Shown here piece by piece: positions 45,083 to 57,100 of a stretch of DNA of 64,000 nt (the first letter of the stretch is position 1; every line of letters starts with the position of its first letter). The notes below the pieces were generated by a model. It saw nothing but the letters and a program-made list of their open reading frames with translations. It was not told the origin of the DNA and did not search any database. Source of the stretch: Yponomeuta sedellus (lineage: Eukaryota; Arthropoda; Insecta; Lepidoptera; Yponomeutidae). A program made the translations under genes and the position numbers. Where the stretch lies: assembly GCA_934045075.1 (NCBI GenBank), contig OW203731.1, forward strand, positions 14,021,062-14,085,061. The letters are read 5' to 3'.

Positions 45083-47600
45083 TTATGGAGAAAAACACCG
45101 ATATCTGCCTAAATTTAAAGTAAAACTCGATCAAGCTCAGATTTGACGTAGGTTTGTCTGCCACAGATTTGAACTGTGGTAAACAAAAAAATCGCATACG
45201 CGCGTTAGGGACAGAAGATCATTACTGTTTCTCGCTTACACTTTATAAGACTCGTATTAAGTCATCTCTTTCTTCTTTTTTTTTCTATGGTTATGTCTCG
45301 TCTATCTATTCTCAGTCTACGATATAACCACTACGAACATACCACGGATGTAAAGACCGCAGTACACAATGGCCCATGCGGGCCCACTGCTCGTTATTGC
45401 CATTTTGTACGGTGGGGCAATGGTGCGCGCAATCGGACAGTTGTCGGTTTTTTCGACACACTTCAAAGGAATCGTGGTGGCGTAGCGTGGCCCATCCGAG
45501 TTTACACAGTGGCCCATCGTTTAGTTCGTCACCGACCGCTGACCTGTCGACTGATTGATAGACAGAGTAGGTACTTTTTTTGTTGAGATGATTTTTTGTA
45601 GAACTACTTGAATGAGGGATTTTTCTGACAGCTATTAAAAAAAAAATAGTTCTAAAAGCTACGATGAGATGGCGCTGAATCGCAAGGGTTTACCTTTTTT
45701 TGTTTGTTATTGCTTGCCACAGGTAAAAACTTTATTGCTGTTTTGCGTAGAGGGAGTAAAACTATCTACGCTTGATCGTAGAGGGAGTAAACTATCTACG
45801 CTTGATCTATAGTTCTACTCTATCTACGCTGTTTTGCGATTTCATCGACTGGAAGGAATCTAATCTGTGATCAACTTCAACTGATCAACCATGATTTTAG
45901 CACGAAAATCAAATAGCAATAGTGCAAGAGCAAAAAAAAAGAGGGAGGAAATTCCACGTGATCTGTGGACTGTGGACCACAGAATAAACTGGAAAGTGGC
46001 TTATCCTATTAAAAAAAACAAAAACCCTTACTTGAAAACGCCATCTACTGACAAATTAGGAACTACTTTTCTTAGCTGTCAGAAAAATCCCTCATTATAA
46101 ATCGCCCAAAATGTCCGTATGGCGGAACAATGAGGATAAATTAATAAAGCTTCAAGTTTATTGATTTATATCAATCTGAGCCCGTAATTTTGCACCAACT
46201 TTTTTTTAAAACTTTGTTGTACACACTTATGTAATACTTGTAAATAAATAAATAGATGCGGCGGCAATTACTTCCACGTCCATCGCAAGTGGTTTGCCAG
46301 GCAGCAATGAGCCATGCGCCATTGTGTAAACACCAAGTGATCGTGGCTTACAGTTGTGAATGGTAAATCATGGCCCATCACAGCAGGATCACAGGCCATT
46401 GTGTACTGGGGCCATAAAGTCCGCTGTACACAATGGCCCATGCTGGCCCACTGCTCGTCATTGCCATTGTGTACACGGGGTAATGGTGTGTAGTTGGCGC
46501 GCAATCGGACAGTTGTCGGTTTTTTGGGCACACTTCAAAGGAATCGTGGCATAGCGTGGCCCATCCCTGTTTACACAGACAGTGGCCCATCGTTTACAGT
46601 GCGTTCACATTAACTTGACGCTTGAGAGAATTGGTAACAAGGGCAAGGACATAACATGTGAATTAGCTTTTGGAACTAATCGGAAGATGATAAAACAAGC
46701 CCTCAATCCTTTTATTTTCCCCAAGTAATGGGAATGATTTCTTATTTAACATGGTAACAGTAAACATCTCAGTGCTACCAATTCTCTCACGCGTCAAGTT
46801 AATGTGAACGCACAATAATTCATCACACTGGGATAGACATTTACTATTTATTTATTTATAAGTACTACAGAAGTATGTACAACAACAATGTTATTAACAA
46901 AAATGGCGCAAAAGGCGCAAAATTACGGGCTCAGATTGATATAAATCAATAAACTTGAAAGTTTATTGATAAACTTGAAAGTTTATTGATTTATCCTCAT
47001 TGTTCCGCCAAACGGACATTTTGGGCGATTTATAATTCAAGTAGTTCTACAAAAAATCATCTCAATAAAAAAAGTACTCTATGTCTATCCCGGTCAGCGG
47101 TCGGCTGCTGTGGACACTTAGAATAATCGTGATTTTTTTCAAAAACAGACCCATCTAGCGGACGGCTAGAGTACTACGGCATCGTTGTGTTGCTGCAACT
47201 AAAATGAAATTACCCATGGTAAAAAGCTATTGACCTATTATTTCCGTATTTTATTATTTATTATAGTTTTTTTATTTTAGTAAATTGATCAGTACTTAAT
47301 ATAACAATGTGTACTCTGTTCGTATTAAATAAACGTTGTACGCATCAAATAAATAAAATTAGTTTATACCCAATAGTAGTTTCATTTTCAAGTCATTAGT
47401 GGCAATACTTAAAAAATGTCAATCAAACAAAAGTTTTGAATGCTTCTTTTTCGCAAGTTTTCTTTCTGTTTTATTGCGCTCCGCTTGTGTTCTATTTGGT
47501 GGTAGGTATGATCTGTGAGTCGAGCAATATTGTTCCTCCAGTTCAACTCTACGATAATTTGAGACAGGACTCCCAGTGATTCGAGACAGGACTCCCAGTG
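45083..47600. other. Nested repeat block without host genes
   Basis: Copies of one repeat family at 45360-45535 and 46270-46600 share CAATCGGACAGTTGTCGGTT and CACTTCAAAGGAATCGTGG; a third copy is inverted at 49145-49265. Outer inverted pairs are 45545-45620 with 47030-47110, and 46096-46210 with 46920-47040 (CAATCTGAGCCCGTAATTTT). At 45755-45815, CGTAGAGGGAGTAAA...CTATCTACGCTTGATC is tandemly repeated. At 47560-47700, GAGACAGGACTC recurs several times. No transposase is readable. Confidence 0.6.
46599..46812. mobile_element. 214-bp MITE
   Basis: GTGCGTTCACATTAACTTGA on the left and TCAAGTTAATGTGAACGCAC on the right are perfect inverted ends. They extend through GAGAGAATTGGTA and its mirror TACCAATTCTCTC. 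The centre is non-coding. It interrupts the repeat copy that ends near 46598. Confidence 0.85.
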
Positions 47601-47649
47601 TTTGTGGGTTATGATTCGAGATAAGGACTCACGATTTGAGATAGGACTC

Positions 47650-48820
47650 TTTGTATTGTTTATTTTGTGCAGTGCAGCATTTGTTTCGAGACAGGACTCT
47701 ACAAATACCAAGATATCACAAAACTGGTGTTGTGTGATCGGTTGCACAACTAAAGTCTCTGACGGTATGTACTGGCTTCTCTCATTCTTTATGCTCATTG
47801 GTCTTTTACATTAATTTGATTTTAATTATCTAACCATGATATTTCTGTTAAAGGTATCCCATTACATAAGTTCCCAAATGCTTCTATGGATGGTGATCGC
47901 TCTTAACATGGAAAACAAGAATTCGAGGGCTTAGATGGCCTGGACATATTTTCCAAAAAAATTAAAGTGTGCCATAGACACTTTGAAGATAAATACCACG
48001 GAAGTAAAAACAGACTGGTTAGAAGTGCCATACCAACTCTGAATTTGCCAGGTAGGTACATTATAAATTTATGTTTATGCATGGTCCCTCTCCTAAAGGT
48101 AAACAGGCATTTTTTAGCAATTATTGCTCGGCAACACATAAGTAGATCAAAGTATCAATCTGTAGCAATAAAAATAAAAATCGAAATTTCCTATCAGCCC
48201 GGTACAAAGGCTCTATAGTTTTTTGCTGCCGTTTATAGAAATTGCTTAATTTATGTAACGATCGACCTGGGTCCTTTGCCTGTAATACAATGTTGTTTAG
48301 ATGGCGTCCCAGTAGAAGGACAAAACCAGGGTTTCCTCATTTTCCTCCCTTTTCTCCGAAACTGCTGGGCCTAAAATTCTGAAAAAATACAGAAATTTCC
48401 TGGTATCTTCCCCTGAAATGAAACAGGAAAGACAAGAGTTATCAATATTTCTGGAAACAAACTACTGTACACTTCCTTTCCTTAGGTATTATTTTAGTGT
48501 ATGCAAGCTCCATTGAGCTGTTGACAGACATACAAGATGACCATTAGCTCAAGTCAAGACTCAAGAATTAATCCTATGAAATAATTCAATTTCAGGTGAA
48601 ATGTTCTTGCATGCCGCATAAGAAAGAGTTGGCCTATTTCATTGTGAAGCATTCGGTGACCTTTTTCGTCAACAACTGGTGCCAAGAAATAAATAATATA
48701 CAACAAAAAAAGGATATAGGCGAGCAGGAAGGCAGTTTCATGAAAATGGCTGCCAGCAAATATGTGAAAAGTAAAAAAGGGATAAGGTACAGGCAGACTG
48801 GCTCAGCGCTTAATGTATAA
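47650..48820 (+). pseudogene. Second THAP-domain relic
   Basis: A first block (to 47764, then GTATGT) reads NWCCVIGCTTKVSDG. The next block (about 47853-48051) reads IPLHKFPNAS, an in-frame TAA, then VCHRHFEDKYHG and SAIPTLNLP before GTAGGT. Together these supply the THAP C-x4-C, FP, C-x2-H-F and A-I/V-P-T signature. A further open block (48594-48820) reads CSCMPHKKELAYFIVKHSV and ends GSALNV; I do not recognise it. The in-frame stop and degraded 48300-48560 stretch argue for a dead gene or transposon gene. It sits among the repeat family copies, so THAP-type transposase origin (P or Kolobok-like) is plausible. Confidence 0.55.
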
Positions 48821-49144
48821 AAATCAAAATAAATACAAATATTGAAAAACTTAATAATAATGTTTTTGTTATTCACCCAAAGCTTTAAAATACCAACACA
48901 TATCGCATGCCTATTTCAGATGCTCTGCGTACAACTAGTGTTGTTTTTCTTTGAAATTTTTACCCAATTTCAAAGGAAAATAAACACTTAAGTTGCGCGC
49001 AGAGCTATCTGAAATAGGCTTAAAAAATTACCTTAGTATTGTATTCAAAATATCCCGCTTCCAAAATAGTACCAGTAGCCGTCCGCCGACAGCAGCACTA
49101 TCTATGCTTCATAAAAAAACAAGAGTGAACCATCTATTTCAGGT

Positions 49145-49265
49145 ATATAGTAATCTATGGCGGTCGGTGACGAACTACACGATGGGCCATTGTGTAAACA
49201 GGGATGGGCCACGCTACGCCACGATTCCTTTGAAGTGTGCCCAAAAAACTGACAACTGTCCGATT
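49145..49265 (-). repeat. Third copy of the 45.4/46.5 kb repeat family, inverted
   Basis: On the minus strand it reads CAATCGGACAGTTGTCAGTT, CACTTCAAAGGAATCGTGG and GTGGCCCATCCCTGTTTACA, as at 46500-46580. Together with the forward copy at 45.4 kb it could form the inverted ends of a roughly 3.9-kb element enclosing the THAP relic. Confidence 0.65.
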
Positions 49266-49273
49266 GCGCGCCA

Positions 49274-49900
49274 CGATAGACCATAGCCGGATCCACACTG
49301 GATGATCCAAAATGGATCGGCGATCCCGCGATCCGCGATCCAAGATCGTGATGCGTGGAGCGTGGATTGTTTTAGGTCGATCCAACAGCAATCTTTTGCG
49401 ATCCTCACTGGCTACTCCAACGCGCTCCTGCCGATCCATACTGAATCTGAATTTTGTCTGGCTATGAAGTCACACGTGCAACGACGGCGACGAATAGCCG
49501 TAGCAGCAGCAAGCTACATTTTACTTGTATATTTACGGCAAAAATTACGAAAACGAAAAAGACAGTATTGGGTTAAAACAATTTTTAAAAACCGGTTGGA
49601 ATATGGGACTCTACTTTACAAAGAGTTAATTGATGATAGAGCTAATTTTGTACGAATGACTGCAAATTAATTTGACAATTTGACTTACCGTCCAGGGGGA
49701 TTATTACGTAAGTATCCACTGAGTTGAGTGACGTTGATTTTCACTTTTTTTAAACTAGGTTCTCCGGCTGTCAAATGGACACATTTTTCACAGAGTATAT
49801 AATATTTTTAATGGGCGATCCATGTGCGCGGCGAGCAGCGCGCGCTCTCCGCCGTGCACATGGATCGCCCGCGGCATGTCTACACTTCACGCTCCGTGGA
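49274..49900 (+). pseudogene. PIF/Harbinger transposase N-terminal remnant
   Basis: An open frame at about 49463-49670 reads LRKRKRQYWVKTIFKNRLEY and later LIDDRANFVRMTANEFDNL, like the N-terminal RRYWVRPI--R---G region of PIF/Harbinger (HARBI1-like) transposases. The frame then breaks. The left side has many GATCC units (49290-49385). The right side (49814-49870) is a hairpin of GGGCGATCCATGTGC with GTGCACATGGATCGCCC. The catalytic DDE part is missing. Confidence 0.6.
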
Positions 49901-50647
49901 GCGCGCTCTGTCATGGCGTCTTGAGTTGAGTGACGTCACGAGGTGGTGTAGGCGTTCAGTAGGCGATTGCTAGTTTTCTGATGTTATTTTAATTAAATAT
50001 GACTTTCTCGTATTGCAAAAGCGGCATGGTGCCCCAGTGTGAAAGCACAAGAATAAAAACCATATAAATTATTTATATTATGTGAACTGGCCGCATAAAA
50101 CAATCTTGATATTTACACCACGGATGTCAAAATAATTACACTGTCATATTTTTTTTATGAATGAGTTCCATGTCTGTGATCCTGATCATAATAATTCTAT
50201 GATAATCTAATATTGGCTTTACCTACCCACAAACTAGAAACGGTATTTGTATATTTTATCCAATGGATTGCAACAATTTCTACCCAGAGAAAACAAACCA
50301 TGGTCTATCTATCCCATTTAGATCATTAGATATTCTGATTTAATCATAATAATCTGAAAGCACCTCATTTTCGTATCATTGGACAAAGGTCACTTTTTAT
50401 CTGATAAACTCAAAAGTACTAAAAATGCACCTTGGAGTCTAACCACTGTCGTCGAACGGACGGACGGAAGAAGCCAGCGCCTGGCCGTATGCCGTAATTC
50501 TCACTGGCAGAGCACTTCAGCACTCAACCACCTCACTCTGTCTATGGTCATTTGACAGATAAGTAATTTTTCCGCAATATTTCTAAAAAATAAAATTGAA
50601 AACCGCGGAGAAAAATCCGACCGAGTGCAATTTCTAAAATTATCGAG
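49901..50647. other. Upstream region of thioredoxin gene
   Basis: No coding feature or repeat is recognised. The Trx2 promoter should lie here; no TATA box is convincing. The stretch 50420-50540 is less AT-rich than its surroundings. Confidence 0.4.
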
Positions 50648-51173
50648 ATGTTGGCAAGAACCGTTACAAACTCCGTTTTGAGAAATGCCCTGAATGTAAG
50701 AAGCTCTAATGTAGTACGTAATTTTTCCGTGGAGAAGGATGACATAGTAAAGATCCAGAATACAGCTGATTTCAAAGAAAAGGTCCTCAACAGCAAAGTA
50801 CCCGTTGTGGTCGACTTCTTTGCAACGTGAGTATCATTACAACTTATAAGTACCTACACGACTGTTAAATAATTGCATTACCCATATATTTTAAATAATC
50901 TTCCATAGATGGTGCAATCCCTGTAAACTATTGACACCTAGGCTGGAATCAATTATCTCTGAAAGTAAAGGTAAAGTCCGCCTAGCAAAGGTAGACATTG
51001 ACGAACAAACTGACTTGGCTCTTGATTACGAAGTGAGTTCTGTACCAGTGCTGATTGCTATCAAGAATGGGAAGGTACAACAACGCTTGGTCGGCCTGCA
51101 AGACGCTGACAAACTGCGCAAGTGGATCCATAAGTTCACCACTGAGGAAACTCAGGCTGAAGCTAAAGCATAA
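50648..51173 (+). CDS. Trx2: Mitochondrial thioredoxin (thioredoxin-2), 2 exons
   Basis: Exons 50648-50826 and 50909-51173 join to 147 aa. Residues 1-27 (MLARTVTNSVLRNALNVRSS...) form an Arg-rich mitochondrial presequence with no acids. The thioredoxin fold follows: VVVDFFATWCNPCK at about 50-65 holds the redox-active cysteines, with Asn in the place of the usual Gly (WCGPC). VDIDEQTDLALDYEVSSVPV holds the cis-proline loop and NGKVQQRLVG the last strand. The intron falls just before the active-site Trp. Family knowledge: it reduces matrix disulfides, with thioredoxin reductase and peroxiredoxin as partners. I recall the same WCNPC in fly mitochondrial thioredoxin, so it is probably an insect trait. 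It converges with the C7orf50-like gene 104 bp away. Confidence 0.93.
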
Positions 51174-51277
51174 ATTATTCTAAATTAATTTTTTTCTTCT
51201 TATGTTGTTACCCTATCACATGTATTTAAATTAGTACTGTTAGTTAATTAAACCACTTTGTGAAAGAAAACTGTATA

Positions 51278-51991
51278 TTACTCTTGTAAACATTGTATTA
51301 GGTCTCTAGCTCTTTTGTAGGCTGTATCAGTTGGTTTAGTAATATCTGTTTCTTTATCTTCATCATTCTCGGTTGCTTCCTTGTTAGCTCCATTTTTCTC
51401 AGTCCACTCGTCCATCTGCTTGATTACCTTGTTGGCATCTCCTAGCAAAGTTGTGCGGACATTTCCTTTTGCAGATTCAAAGTATTTTAAAAGAATTGGC
51501 CAGGACGGATCTGGCACAAGGCTTGCTGAGAACTTGTTTTTAGTAAGCCAGACTTGTTTGGCTTTCATGAACTTCCAATTCGACCTATCATGTTCCCATT
51601 GTGAAATGTAAGTGAGACACTCTGATTTCAATTCATTCTTTTGAGCAGCTTCTGCCTCTGCTTGCCGCTGTAAATACTTCTCTTTCTTCATTTGCCGGAT
51701 GGACTTTTTCCCTTTTTTGTTGCCTTCGGCTGACTGTACTTGAATTTTTGGTTTCTTTTTTTTCTTCCTTTCTGGTTTATCCTCCACGTCAGAGTCATCG
51801 TCATCATGAGCTCGCTTGCTGGCGACTCGTTCTGTGTCTCCTAGGGAATCTCTCTCCAATCCTTCATCCTCGTCGTTAAACTGATCAGCAGTTTCCTCAG
51901 TATTTGGTTGCTTTTCAACATGCTTCTCTTTCTTGTTCTTATTTTTTTTATGTCTCCGGTGTCCGGGTTTTTTCTTTTTGCCCCCTGCCAT
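51278..51991 (-). CDS. C7orf50-like WKF-domain protein, single exon
   Basis: An uninterrupted 237-aa frame. The N-terminus is highly basic (GGKKKKPGHRRHKKNKNKK), followed by an acidic patch with DDDDSDVED and another lysine cluster (ERKKKKKPKIQ, nuclear-localisation-like). Residues about 125-190 hold the conserved domain with CLTYISQWEHDRSNWKF, KQVWLTKN and ILLKYFESAKGNVR. This is the WKF (DUF2373) signature of human C7orf50 relatives, which are nucleolar proteins of unsettled function. The C-terminus is acidic then helical. The single-exon form and short distance to Trx2 suggest overlapping or abutting 3' UTRs. The start ATG is the first in frame and follows a plausible short 5' UTR. Confidence 0.88.
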   Translation of the reverse strand: MAGGKKKKPGHRRHKKNKNKKEKHVEKQPNTEETADQFNDEDEGLERDSLGDTERVASKRAHDDDDSDVEDKPERKKKKKPKIQVQSAEGNKKGKKSIRQMKKEKYLQRQAEAEAAQKNELKSECLTYISQWEHDRSNWKFMKAKQVWLTKNKFSASLVPDPSWPILLKYFESAKGNVRTTLLGDANKVIKQMDEWTEKNGANKEATENDEDKETDITKPTDTAYKRARDLIQCLQE

Positions 51992-52659
51992 TTTTTGAAG
52001 ATTTGGAAAGATATGAGTTGTGTTTAGCGAGAGACAGGGGTTAGGTAGGTTTTTGGTTATTTAGGTTAGGTTTGGAACTTGGAATTGGAACAAAAAAAGT
52101 AAGGTATTTTTTTTGCGGTATATTTGTATAGCAACGCCACGATCTATACAGCATACTCTGTGTATACAGCCTATTCAGTTGCGCTAGAAGGCTACATCGA
52201 TTGTTACCATCAATAATTTTGGAACGCAACTATCTAATGTTACCATACAATACAACAAATCTACCAGCTTGTAGAAATCATAATCTACGGCCTTAAAATA
52301 ATAAATAGAACTATACGCGCTCTGAGGAATATTTTTCTGGGTTTGTGTGATTAATGGACAGTTACATTCTACAGAATTCAAAATAAGCTCACCAATAGCA
52401 ACAGTTATACAAAACAATTTTTCCTTGTTTATTGGGGCACTGCTGGTACCGCGAATACGGGGAACTTGGCAAGTTCTTGTACATCATCATCACCAGCCAA
52501 TTGACGCTCACTGCAGGACATAGGCCTTGCACTTATTAAGTTCTTGTACATCAAGTATTTTATGAGATCGGAATTTAGTAATTTTTATTAGATACACTTA
52601 TGTATTAGGTACTACTGAGATATAAGTCTACAGAAGACTGTCTGTTGGAATAAAATTGT
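51992..52659. other. Intergenic; no gene seen
   Basis: Contains the C7orf50-like 5' flank, and at about 52440-52540 a phrase (GACGCTCACTGCAGGACATA, GGCC) common in lepidopteran dispersed repeats. Open frames on both strands are short and unsupported. Confidence 0.4.
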
Positions 52660-52858
52660 CTATGCAGATAAAACTTCGGCCATTGCTGAGGTATTTGCAA
52701 TATTACAAGTTGATTCTTCAATAGGTTGAAGATTTAACGGCAATTTTAGTGCTGACTGAGCCGTACGGCAAGAAGCAACAGCAACCGCAACGTTGGATCG
52801 CATGAACAGTGGCTAAAACTACTGATTTGAGGAATGTCTTTCCAGTTCCACCACACGG
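52660..52858 (-). pseudogene. Helitron helicase (PIF1-like) remnant
   Basis: The minus strand begins CGGTGKTFLKSVVLATVHA, a Walker A motif. A frameshift follows, then SNVAVAVASCRTAQSALKLP and NLQPIEESTCNIANTSAMA before a stop. Order and wording match the helicase of Helitrons (GGTGKTFL..., AVASSGIAA..., ALKLPLN...CNI). Only about 65 residues survive, so it is a dead Helitron fragment. A host Pif1 gene is unlikely because the frame is broken and the flanks are non-coding. Confidence 0.75.
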
Positions 52859-54109
52859 TTAAACGTGATAAAAAGTGTCCTAAGTCCGTCTCCTGGTTCT
52901 AAACTAACTCCCCACCAAGTTTCAGCTAAATCGGTGCAGCCGTTCTCGAGTTATAAATAGTGAGATTTAGGCGATCCCACTTTATGCAGGCATCAGGATT
53001 GAGGGCCCAAGTTATTTGATCTTAGCGGTTTCATTTCATGTTTAAGACACCTTATAATAACTATTTGCCCTGTCAGTGCAATTCGTTTAGCAATAATTAG
53101 AAAAATGGGCTCTCTATACATATGAAGGTTATCATTTGAACAGAGTCAGCACTAAAACCATTGATGTGCCAGTATCCAAAAGCAAGTGCAAAGTTTGCAA
53201 AGAAGCAAAAGCCACATGTAACTCTTACCACGCCCTTGTACAAAACGTATTGGAGAAATACTTTTTAAGAAAAGAGTGTAGTTGCCTAGCAACAAACAGA
53301 CGTAGACTTGAGCTTTTTGAATGACGTAATTTACATGTAATAAAATTCGTTATTATTTTAAATATTCTTTATTATACTAATTTAGTGCTGAAATACTGTG
53401 TATTTCTTCTTCCGTTACTGTATATACTCTCAAGTTCCTATGCTATACTGTGATAGTAGAATTCCAATAACCCCAAATAGTAAAGAGGTTGAAAAGTTTG
53501 ACTTGACAATAACAGAGGACTACTCACACTTTCTAGAGGTAGGTACATCTCTTGAAAGAGAAAGCATGATATATACTTTGTCCAAAATGTGTAGAAAGTA
53601 GAGAGTAAGGTTTTGCTCACACTTTTTTTCTATGCTAGTGAATTTCAAGCAAAGTTTCAATTCCGGTTTCTTGAATTTTTGGACCAACTGTAGTATAAGA
53701 CAAATATTATTTTTCTTTATTATTTGTTTATCATTAAGGTGTAGAATTAGCAAGATTAACTTTAAAAAAAGGTGTTGGACCCTCAAATTAATTAATCTGA
53801 GGTTAGACTAATGAGGGTGACACAAGTTCTATATTTATTGCTACTAACATAACACTGGACCACGTTGTAAATTAAATAAATAAATAGTCACCAGTTGTAT
53901 GTACTTCATAAATAAAAAAACGAATATGGTAGATTTTAGTTATCTATCATCGGCAACATTGAAAATCTCGCAATTTTTGGCACGTCACAGCCGCGTCATC
54001 ATGTCGCCGTGTCTGCTTTTATCACGGGGAATTTAATTTGTTCAACCTTAACTTAACTTAACGTTACGTTTATGTGAACTATTAAAATTTAAGTAATTCC
54101 TTAAGAACA
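52859..54109. other. Repeat-derived and upstream DNA with two unassigned open blocks
   Basis: At 52925-52965 a LINE-tail-like phrase (CAGCTAAATCGGTGCAGCCG) occurs. Open blocks at 53136-53324 (KCKVCKEAKATCNSYHAL, later ECSCLATNRR) and 53410-53538 (KFDLTITEDYSHFLEV before GTAGGT) look protein-like, with a possible donor after the second. I could not recognise or connect them. The promoter of the downstream gene should lie in 53800-54109. Confidence 0.4.
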
Positions 54110-57100
54110 ATGGAGATTTTACAACAAGTTGCGAACGCGCAAATCCTCTACCCAGTGGCTGCAGTCGCTGTAGTCTTGATTTGTGCAGCTCTCGTATTTA
54201 TTTTCGGGTTTCACTCGGCGGAACCGCCGCAATTCGATAAATTATCTTTAGTGATCGACGATAGGAAGTCTGCCAAAGGCAAGAGGAAACCCAAGGACAA
54301 GGTGAGCGATAATAGTTTTATCACATTTCGACATAACAACATATCGTCGATCCCAACAATATGTTTCAATGCAGCTCATTTTATTTTTAACCTGCAAGCA
54401 TATGCTAATAGTACAACCGGGACAGTCAACAAGCGTGCTCACGTGTCGCGTCAATTTGTTTTCATTCACAGAAGTCTTCGCCTAACCGCAATGCGAACGA
54501 GGATGTTAAGGCCAAGTCCGAAACCAAAAAATCTCCCGCCAAGGAGAAAAAAGATGTGAAGGAGGCTGAGAAGCCGAAGCCCGCAGAGCCTAAGGTAGTG
54601 AAAAAGGAGACTGTGGAGCCCAAGAAGGGCAAAAAGGCCAAGAATGCGGGTGAGGTGGAGAAGCCTGCCGACTTCGATGACGGTTTGTGGGAAGAAGTGC
54701 CAAAGAAGGAAAAGAAGAAGACTGTAAAGAGCCCTGAAGAGAAGAAAGAGAAGGAAAGCCCTGCCAAGAAGAAGGACTTCAAAAAGAAGGTGAAGGAAGC
54801 TGATGTAGAGGACACTCAGCCTGCCGAGGAGCCAGCAGAGGAGAAGGTGAAGATTGTGAGCATCCAGGGCCCTGTTGTGGATGAGGAAGCCGACAGGGCA
54901 CTGCAGGCCCAGATTGAAGAAGTGCAACGCATACTTAAGGAGGTTAGTATCAATAACTGCTTGTGTCCTTAATAACCTTTATTGGATCAAACAAGTTTAA
55001 ACATTGTACTTCATTACATGGTGATAATGGAATCAGCCAGGAACCAATGTATAAGACGAACTGCAAGATCTTCAATTCATCTGTGCTAACATATACTTTG
55101 AAATAGCTGTAGTTTGCAATAAAAAAAAATTTACACCCTTTTCTTTCAGAACTTTCGTCATGCATAGCCAAATCATGGTTAGTGTGTCTCTTTCAAATTT
55201 GTAAATCATATTCAAAACTTCAGGGTTGTAAGAAAAATTAACGTGTTATGTTAATATCCGAAAGGTAGACCAGAATCAAGTGTTATCTTGTATCTATTAG
55301 TCTCTGCAAGCACTCTCAGGTGTCAGGCTAACATGTTAAACTTAGCCATCTATTGACTCATAAGATTTTTTTACCATAGAAACCTGATGGTCATCAAATC
55401 ATTATTCTTGAACTAAAACTTTCATAAGTAAGTACTACACATTATTAAGCTCTACGAATCAGAGCGAAACCTGGTCGAACTCTTCGGACAAAAAGCTTAT
55501 AAGCTTATAGTAAGTTTATTTGGCCAAAATCAAATAAAATGTTTATTCATCTGTCATAATATTCATATTAATATGTCTCCATCTTCAGGCTGAGCGTCGT
55601 GAGCATGTAGCTCTGGGAGGTCAGGATGTGGTTGAGGATGCTCCCGCTGAGGAGCTGACTGATGTCAAAGATCTCCGGAGCAACAAGAAGAAGGAGAATA
55701 AGGAGAAACAGAAGAAGAAGGAGGTTTGTAAATGAACCATTTAAGTGGATAGAGCAAAATGTCCCCTGGAAAATAAATTTAATTTATTTAAGTGGGTAAA
55801 AGAGTCAGAGGATTGTGTGGTTGCAATTAATATGTAGCACCAAGCTCCACACAGCCGCCATGCACTTTTTTCCTACTCATGTATCACAACACTCATCAAC
55901 AACCATATCCGTTTGTGCTTTTATATTTGCTGGGCCAACCTAACCTATTTCATAAAATAGGATCCTTCAGATGCTGAAGACCAGCCCTTTTTTATATACC
56001 CTTACACTAATAATTTTTGTCTTGGCATAAAGAATGGGCATTCTCATAAAAAAATTTGGTACTGTTTTTAAATAAGAATATTTCAATTTAGGCTGCTTGA
56101 ATTAATTTTTAAAGTGTAACAAAGAATCAGAGCTTATCGAAATATGTCATGGTGTAGGTACATCATTGACCGAGATCTTACAATTTAATACAAGATCTCC
56201 TTATTATAATTTTTTTTTTTACAGAGGTTCATACCCAGATTTTTTATTGAAACATATTTAATGAATTTTGAAAGTATTTAATGACTTATGAAACAAAGGT
56301 TGATTAGTCTCACTTATTTACAAAAATACAAGAAATCAGTGAATATCATTAATTTATAATTGCAGCATTTATTGACGTTATAAGGAATTATTTGTAACTA
56401 TTGTCAATAATTAGTATAATGCCTGTTGAATCATAATGAAACCTTTGATATTATCACATGATATACATGGAAGTGTAAACAACCCTTCTAAAAACAGCCT
56501 GACCACTTGTGGTGACATCAAATGCTTGCCCATTGCACAAAAGTTCTAAAAAGTATCTAGCTACCTTAGTTTCCTAGTTGATCCTCTTTCCAGACAACCA
56601 CTGCCTACAGGAGTAAAGAAAGAAGAAAGAACATACAGCACTTGTGAATGTCCTGGAATGTGTTAATGTTGTTTGCTTTGTTCCAGGCCGTCACTGCCAA
56701 AGCTGTAGCGAAGGCAGAGTCTGTAAAGAAGGACTCCGACTCGTCTGAAAAGCCGACTGACGCTCAGAACGCGCCCGTTTTCGACGAACTAGGAGGTGAG
56801 AGATGCTAGACACAATTCTAGAGAAAAGGCATTCAAACATTTCTTGTATAATTGTAAAATAATAAGTGAGTACACTTTTGACAGATCTGGTCTTAACATG
56901 TGTTAGCAAGCAAAATTTCCAGTATCCAGTTTTGCCAGTTTGATCAGCATCAACACTCTTCTTTGCAATACAATTGAGTGTCACCATTATCAGGCTATAC
57001 TAGTCCACGGCTGGACATAGCCCTCCCCTAATGAGCGCCATAGCGCCCTGTCTTCAACTTGCCGCAATTAAGTGTGCTTATTTAATACTTTAAGCATAAT

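Noticed and set aside
45287..46590. Several 60-100 codon open frames on both strands
   Set aside because: They are translations of the same dispersed repeat in its different copies, with no protein signature.
54462..54927. Antisense open frames of 117 and 153 codons
   Set aside because: They are complements of the lysine-rich exon 2; AAG/GAG-rich coding gives Leu/Phe-rich antisense frames.
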